Assembly (NCBI RefSeq): GCF_001684975.1
Contig: NZ_MAYH01000023.1
Coordinates: 712,572-776,571, forward strand
DNA from: Chryseobacterium artocarpi
Lineage (GTDB): Bacteria; Bacteroidota; Bacteroidia; Flavobacteriales; Weeksellaceae
DNA: 64,000 bases
Direction: 5' to 3'
Part shown: piece after piece, positions 59,889 to 64,000 of the stretch
Layout: each line of letters starts with the position of its first letter
How positions within the stretch are numbered: the first letter of the stretch is position 1
Program-made: the position numbers and the translations under genes
Notes under the pieces: generated by a model
Databases searched by the model: none
Told to the model about the DNA's origin: nothing
The model's input: only the letters and a program-made list of their open reading frames with translations

Positions 59889-61385
59889 TTATTCCTGCAT
59901 TATTTTTTGAACCTCATCAAATTCACTTTCAATCACGGTATCTGGTTTATAAGTCAGTGATGAAACAACAATATTTGTCAATAAAGAAAGCGTAAACCCT
60001 GGAATAATCTCATACCAATGTTTTAATGGGTGATCAAGATATACCCAAGCCAATACAGTAATACCACCTACCAGCATTCCTGCAAAACCTCCCTGCCACG
60101 TTGTTTTTTTCCATAAAAGAGATAAAAGAATCAACGGACCGAATGCTGAACCGAAACCTGCCCATGCATTCCCAACAAGATTAAGAATACTATCTTTTGG
60201 ATCTAATGATAAAAGAACGGCAATCACTGCTACCAATAATACGGAAACTCTGCTGGCAATCAATAATTGTTTTGAGGTTGCTTTTTTATTCAGAAAAGCT
60301 TTATAAATATCTTCTGTTAAAGAACTTGATGTAACCAATAACTGAGAAGAAATAGTGCTCATTACAGCTGCAAGAATAGCAGTAAGTAAGAATCCTGCAA
60401 TAAACGGATGGAATAATATACGGGAGAAATAAATGAAAATAGTTTCAGCTTCCGTCTTTGATCCATCAAATTTCATCATGGTTTCTACATCAAATTTTTG
60501 CAGATAAGCAATTCCTACCAAACCAATAGCCAAAGCTCCGGCAACGGTAAAAATCATCCATGTTATCCCAATTCTTCTTGCCTTTACAAGGTCTTTCGGC
60601 TTATCAATAGCCATGAAACGTACCAAAATATGTGGCTGACCACAATATCCTAATCCCCAAGCAAGTAAAGACACAATGCTCACAGTAGTTGTTCCTCTGA
60701 ACAGATCCAGATATTTAGGATCTTTAGCTTCAATCAATGAAATAGTTTCTCCCACTCCTCCAATCTGGGTAATTGCCACAATAGGAACAATCACCAATGC
60801 CAACACCATAATGGTGCCCTGCACAAAATCGGTAAGACTCACCGCAAGAAATCCTCCTAAGAATGTGTACAACACTACCACAAGACTTGTCAGCAACAGT
60901 CCTACAGTGTAATCCATTCCAAAAGCAGATTCAAACAATTTCCCACCGGATACCATTCCCGCAGAAGTGTAAAGTGTGAAAAATACCAGAATAAAAATAG
61001 AAGATGTGATCTTCAGAATATGATTTTTGTTTTTAAACCTGTTCTCGAAAAATACAGGTAAAGTAATTGCGTTTTGGGCTACTTCAGTATAAATTCTGAG
61101 CCTAGGCGCCACAATAATATAATTAAGAAATGCCCCGATCGTTAAACCTATCGCGATCCATGAACTGGAAATCCCGGACAGGTACATCGCCCCCGGAACC
61201 CCCATCAGTAACCAGCCGCTCATATCTGCAGCTCCTGCAGAAAGGGCGGTAACCGCAGCACCCATTTTCCTTCCTCCAATTAAAAACTCTTCTGAATTGC
61301 TTGTCGATTTTCTATAAGAATATACGCCTATACCTATCATTAACAACAGATACAACCCCACAGAAATCCCTTCGTATACTTGCAT
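59889..61385 (-). CDS. putP: Sodium/proline symporter family protein (PutP-like)
   Basis: A 498-residue sodium:solute symporter with about thirteen helices. SNSEEFLIGGRKMGAAVTALSAGAADMSGWLLMGVPG matches the PutP substrate/Na+ site region, and LSLLAWGLGYCGQPHILVRFMA and VGNAWAGFGSAFGPLILLSL are the usual later motifs. It imports proline or a related solute with Na+. It is a single gene on the minus strand. Confidence 0.9.
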   Translation of the reverse strand: MQVYEGISVGLYLLLMIGIGVYSYRKSTSNSEEFLIGGRKMGAAVTALSAGAADMSGWLLMGVPGAMYLSGISSSWIAIGLTIGAFLNYIIVAPRLRIYTEVAQNAITLPVFFENRFKNKNHILKITSSIFILVFFTLYTSAGMVSGGKLFESAFGMDYTVGLLLTSLVVVLYTFLGGFLAVSLTDFVQGTIMVLALVIVPIVAITQIGGVGETISLIEAKDPKYLDLFRGTTTVSIVSLLAWGLGYCGQPHILVRFMAIDKPKDLVKARRIGITWMIFTVAGALAIGLVGIAYLQKFDVETMMKFDGSKTEAETIFIYFSRILFHPFIAGFLLTAILAAVMSTISSQLLVTSSSLTEDIYKAFLNKKATSKQLLIASRVSVLLVAVIAVLLSLDPKDSILNLVGNAWAGFGSAFGPLILLSLLWKKTTWQGGFAGMLVGGITVLAWVYLDHPLKHWYEIIPGFTLSLLTNIVVSSLTYKPDTVIESEFDEVQKIMQE

Positions 61386-61681
61386 ATAATTTTTTTTATG
61401 AAGCCCGAATATAGCTATTTTTTGAAAAATGAAACAGGCTTTATTTCATGATAATTTTAAAGCAAAACACAAAAACAATTACAATTTTTCAACTAAAAAG
61501 ACAAATAAAATTAAATCAACACTTAACCAGCATGTGTAGTACATTGAACCAGCTTCCCATTATATCATCAAAAGCAATCATACTGCGATTTTTAAAATTA
61601 TTTATAATAATTCCAAATAAACGACACTATTTACATTTATTCTCATAAATATTTAATATTTTAGCCTAATAATTGAAGCGA

Positions 61682-62563
61682 ATGGGAATACTCCTTAAAC
61701 CTATTGATATTGTAGATGATATTTCACAAGAAGAATTCTGTGAAAAATATCTAAAGCCATGTAAGCCAGTGGTAATCAAAAATATGGCAAGAAAGTGGCC
61801 TGCTTATCAAAAATGGACAATGGAGTACATGAAAGAAGTTGTGGGTGATGTGGAAGTGCCTTTATATGACAGTTCCAAAGCTGATCCTGCAGCACCGATC
61901 AACACTCCGACTACCAAAATGCCTTTCAAAGATTATGTAGACCTTATTCAACGTGAGCCTACTGATCTTAGAATATTTTTCTTTGACCCTATTAAATTTG
62001 CTCCAAAACTTCTGGATGATTATATCCCGCCTAAAAACCTGATGGGTGGCTTCCTTGATAAGTATCCAAGTATGTTCTTTGGGGGAAAAGGTTCTGTAAC
62101 CTTTCTTCATTATGATATTGATATGCCTCATATTTTCCATACGCACTTCAACGGAAGAAAGCATGTCCTTCTTTTTGAATACAAATGGAAAACACGCCTA
62201 TATAAGCTTCCTTACGCAACTTATGCCCTGGAAGACTATGATATTTCCAATCCTGATTTCGAGAAGTTCCCGGCATTAGATGGTATTGAAGGGATTGAAT
62301 GTTTCCTTGAACATGGAGACACCCTATTTATGCCTACGGGATGGTGGCATTGGATGAAATATCTTGATGGTTCATTCTCTATTTCTCTTCGTGCCTGGGA
62401 TAAAAGCTGGGCGGTAAAAGCTCACTCTCTTTGGAACCTTGCTGTTCAGCGTAATTTTGACAATTTCATGAAGGGCAGGTACAAAAAAAGATATATGGAC
62501 TGGAAGGAAAGGAAAGCAGTCGAAAATGCCAATATTGCTTTAAAGAAAGGACTTCCGAGATAA
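61682..62563 (+). CDS. Cupin-like (cupin_8/JmjC-type) domain protein
   Basis: About 293 residues from the ATG at 61682 (MGILLKPIDIVDD). The PVVIKNMARKWPAYQKW motif, the metal ligands in FLHYDIDMPHIFHTHF (His143 and Asp145), the 2-oxoglutarate-contacting NGRKHVLLF (Lys160) and a second His in LFMPTGWWHWMKY make this a JmjC/cupin_8 Fe(II)/2-oxoglutarate oxygenase-like protein. Substrate unknown; bacterial members often hydroxylate proteins. The TTG-initiated extension to 61673 is unlikely. It is followed by an unrelated membrane-protein gene 87 nt on. Confidence 0.85.
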   Translation: MGILLKPIDIVDDISQEEFCEKYLKPCKPVVIKNMARKWPAYQKWTMEYMKEVVGDVEVPLYDSSKADPAAPINTPTTKMPFKDYVDLIQREPTDLRIFFFDPIKFAPKLLDDYIPPKNLMGGFLDKYPSMFFGGKGSVTFLHYDIDMPHIFHTHFNGRKHVLLFEYKWKTRLYKLPYATYALEDYDISNPDFEKFPALDGIEGIECFLEHGDTLFMPTGWWHWMKYLDGSFSISLRAWDKSWAVKAHSLWNLAVQRNFDNFMKGRYKKRYMDWKERKAVENANIALKKGLPR

Positions 62564-62650
62564 ACCTCTCTAATTCACCGGTTTTATGATCTATGCAATC
62601 TAAAAATTATTTAAATTGCATAGTAAACCTGTTCCCTTAATTCCCGGTGT

Positions 62651-63373
62651 ATGTTCGAAAAACTAATTGATAGCTTTGAGAAGCTTTGTCTGCAGATTAT
62701 TATTGAAATTTTACTGGTTCCTGTTACAATTTTTAAACTGTTTCAGGATCCAAAACGTTGTTATGATCTATCCGTTCATGAAATGGAAAAGGAAGAAACA
62801 GATCGTTTTCATGATTACCTTTCTCCTATCAAGCTTTCTGTATATACTTCTGTAATTGTTTCCGTTCTCTTAATGGATTACAGCGGGGAGCAAAGTTTTA
62901 TTTCAAAAATTAAGGGGTTAAGCATGGTAGAAAAAGCCTTGTTTATCTTTCTGATGAATAATTTCACGGCTGTAGTTTTCAGTATCTTATTACTGGGGTA
63001 CAAAAAAGAAAAAGTAAATACAATAACTTTTAGAACATTACTATTTTCTTTTATTTATACTACCGTATACACTTCTACTCCATTCTTTATTATCATTCTT
63101 TCTGCTATGTTTTTGGGCCAGACAGTGAACGTGCAATCTTATTTAGATCACATTGATAAGCTTACTGCATCTGGAGATTATAGTGTAAGGGATTATATTT
63201 TTTTCATTATTTTTATTGTATTTATGATTCTGGGTGTTATAGGATTGATAAAATTATTCAAAGCACTTCATTACATTCTCAAAGAAAATTTTCGCTATCA
63301 TCCCTATGTTGTCTGGTTCTTTACTTTATTGTTTTTCATTATACAAGTTTACTATGCAAGAGGTTTTATATAA
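62651..63373 (+). CDS. Polytopic membrane protein of unknown function
   Basis: A 240-residue protein. An N-terminal amphipathic segment with FKLFQDPKRCYDLSVHEMEKE precedes about five membrane helices (SVYTSVIVSVLLMDY, ALFIFLMNNFTAVVFSILLLGY, LLFSFIYTTVYTSTPFFIIILSAMFLG, FFIIFIVFMILGVIGLIKLF, VVWFFTLLFFIIQVYY). No family recognised; the layout resembles DUF3667- or Yip1-like bacterial proteins, but this is only a pattern. Confidence 0.72.
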   Translation: MFEKLIDSFEKLCLQIIIEILLVPVTIFKLFQDPKRCYDLSVHEMEKEETDRFHDYLSPIKLSVYTSVIVSVLLMDYSGEQSFISKIKGLSMVEKALFIFLMNNFTAVVFSILLLGYKKEKVNTITFRTLLFSFIYTTVYTSTPFFIIILSAMFLGQTVNVQSYLDHIDKLTASGDYSVRDYIFFIIFIVFMILGVIGLIKLFKALHYILKENFRYHPYVVWFFTLLFFIIQVYYARGFI

Positions 63374-63638
63374 TATACTTCAAAAGTTTACTGCTTTAAG
63401 CTAAAACTATCCTTATTCTCTTCTTTAAAATATCATAGACAGTCTTCATTTTTTACGTTAAAATTAATACTTCAAACAATAAAAAAAACATCAAATAACT
63501 AAAATACAACAACTTAAAGAAAATACACATTTACAAATGTACACATATAGTAACGCTTCTGTATACAAATAGTAGACTATATTTTTCCTCTCAAAAACCA
63601 AGGTATTCTTAATATTGTGAAAATAAATTACACATTTT

Positions 63639-64000
63639 ATGAAATACAATTTTTTGACTTTAGGATTAATCCTTTTTGCTGTGAATGCTTTTGGTCAGGT
63701 GGGTGTAGGAACCGAGACTCCTGCCGCAACTTTAGATGTAAAAGGAAAAGAAACCAGCACCTCTGCTGTTGACGGGCTTATAGCACCTAGAATTTCTTTA
63801 GCAAATCTTAATGCAAAATCTACAGTATATACAGCTGCGCAAACAGGTACTATATTGTATGTAAACGACCTTGCAGGTTCCACAGGTTCCGGTGCAACAG
63901 CCAACATAGACTCTGTTGGATACTATTACTTTGATGGAAATCTTTGGAATAAATTTTACAAACAACAACCCTGGCTGGTACAAGGAGGAACAGGTGTGGC
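63639..64000 (+). CDS. Secreted surface protein, 5' end only (cut by window edge)
   Basis: An ATG at 63639 opens a frame that is still open at the window end, 120 full codons. It begins with the signal peptide MKYNFLTLGLILFAVNAFGQ and continues VGVGTETPAATLDVKGKET, then GLIAPRISLANLNAKS and GYYYFDGNLWNKF. The VGIGTxTPxATLDVKG opening is common in large Bacteroidota cell-surface proteins. The C-terminal sorting domain, if any, is outside the window. Confidence 0.8.
   Translation, partial: MKYNFLTLGLILFAVNAFGQVGVGTETPAATLDVKGKETSTSAVDGLIAPRISLANLNAKSTVYTAAQTGTILYVNDLAGSTGSGATANIDSVGYYYFDGNLWNKFYKQQPWLVQGGTGV

Noticed and set aside
63527..63540. Palindrome ACATTTACAAATGT upstream of the last gene
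   Set aside because: A perfect 6+2+6 palindrome, but in very AT-rich DNA it can arise by chance and no second copy or regulator supports it.

Overview
The window is AT-rich chromosomal DNA from a member of the Bacteroidota, most likely a Chryseobacterium or close relative in the Weeksellaceae/Flavobacteriia. The evidence is the SusC/SusD pair with its ECF sigma factor and FecR regulator, type IX secretion C-terminal domains of both type A and type B, TPR-AraC regulators, a DUF7009 protein in a molybdenum cofactor cluster, and TAnnTTTG-like promoter boxes. I see no phage, insertion sequence, CRISPR array or rRNA.

Layout. 1-2916 (minus): molybdenum cofactor and formate dehydrogenase maturation genes (tauE/safE-like, moaD, moaE, fdhD, DUF7009). 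3100-4755: a Dyp peroxidase convergent with a DUF1062 gene. 5531-13131 (minus): a surface nutrient-acquisition locus in the order ECF sigma factor, histidine acid phosphatase (phytase/MINPP-like), FecR anti-sigma factor, SusC with an STN signalling domain, SusD. This looks like a trans-envelope-regulated system for phosphate esters such as inositol phosphates. 13591-19450: a small membrane protein, an AraC regulator with an MFS exporter, and a TPR-AraC regulator overlapping a TPR sibling that lacks the DNA-binding domain. 19803-28644 (plus): three large T9SS-exported surface proteins, two of them tandem paralogues. 28729-37284 (minus): small secreted or membrane proteins, a PIF1-like helicase with a TTG start, an erythromycin esterase homologue, a probable secreted HExxH peptidase and a VOC protein.

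37501-42104 is the most unusual part. It holds two tiny Cys-rich peptides with double-glycine leaders, an aspartokinase behind a Lys-codon leader peptide and terminator that look like a ribosome-mediated attenuator, and a larger protein with a double-glycine leader and a toxin-like C-terminal domain followed 2 nt later by a lipoprotein that may be its immunity protein.

42677-46327 (minus) is the oxidative pentose phosphate operon gnd-zwf-pgl, followed by tRNA-Ser(UGA). 47132-48672 (minus) is an orphan type VI secretion Hcp/TssD gene with an Imm51 immunity gene and an unknown gene. 48979-59675 has a secreted S41 peptidase, DinB, TPR and NTF2-like proteins, an ATPase/DUF6624 pair, a cysteine-free HxlR regulator with a flavin-dependent oxidoreductase and a divergent MFS exporter, and a small ABC transporter. 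59889-64000 has a PutP-type Na+/solute symporter, a cupin_8/JmjC-like protein, a membrane protein and the start of a surface protein cut by the window edge.

Most intergenic gaps hold recognisable intrinsic terminators. Short dispersed repeats (GCCACGAATGCACGAAT-like and GGAAGCTGGAAG-like) recur between genes.
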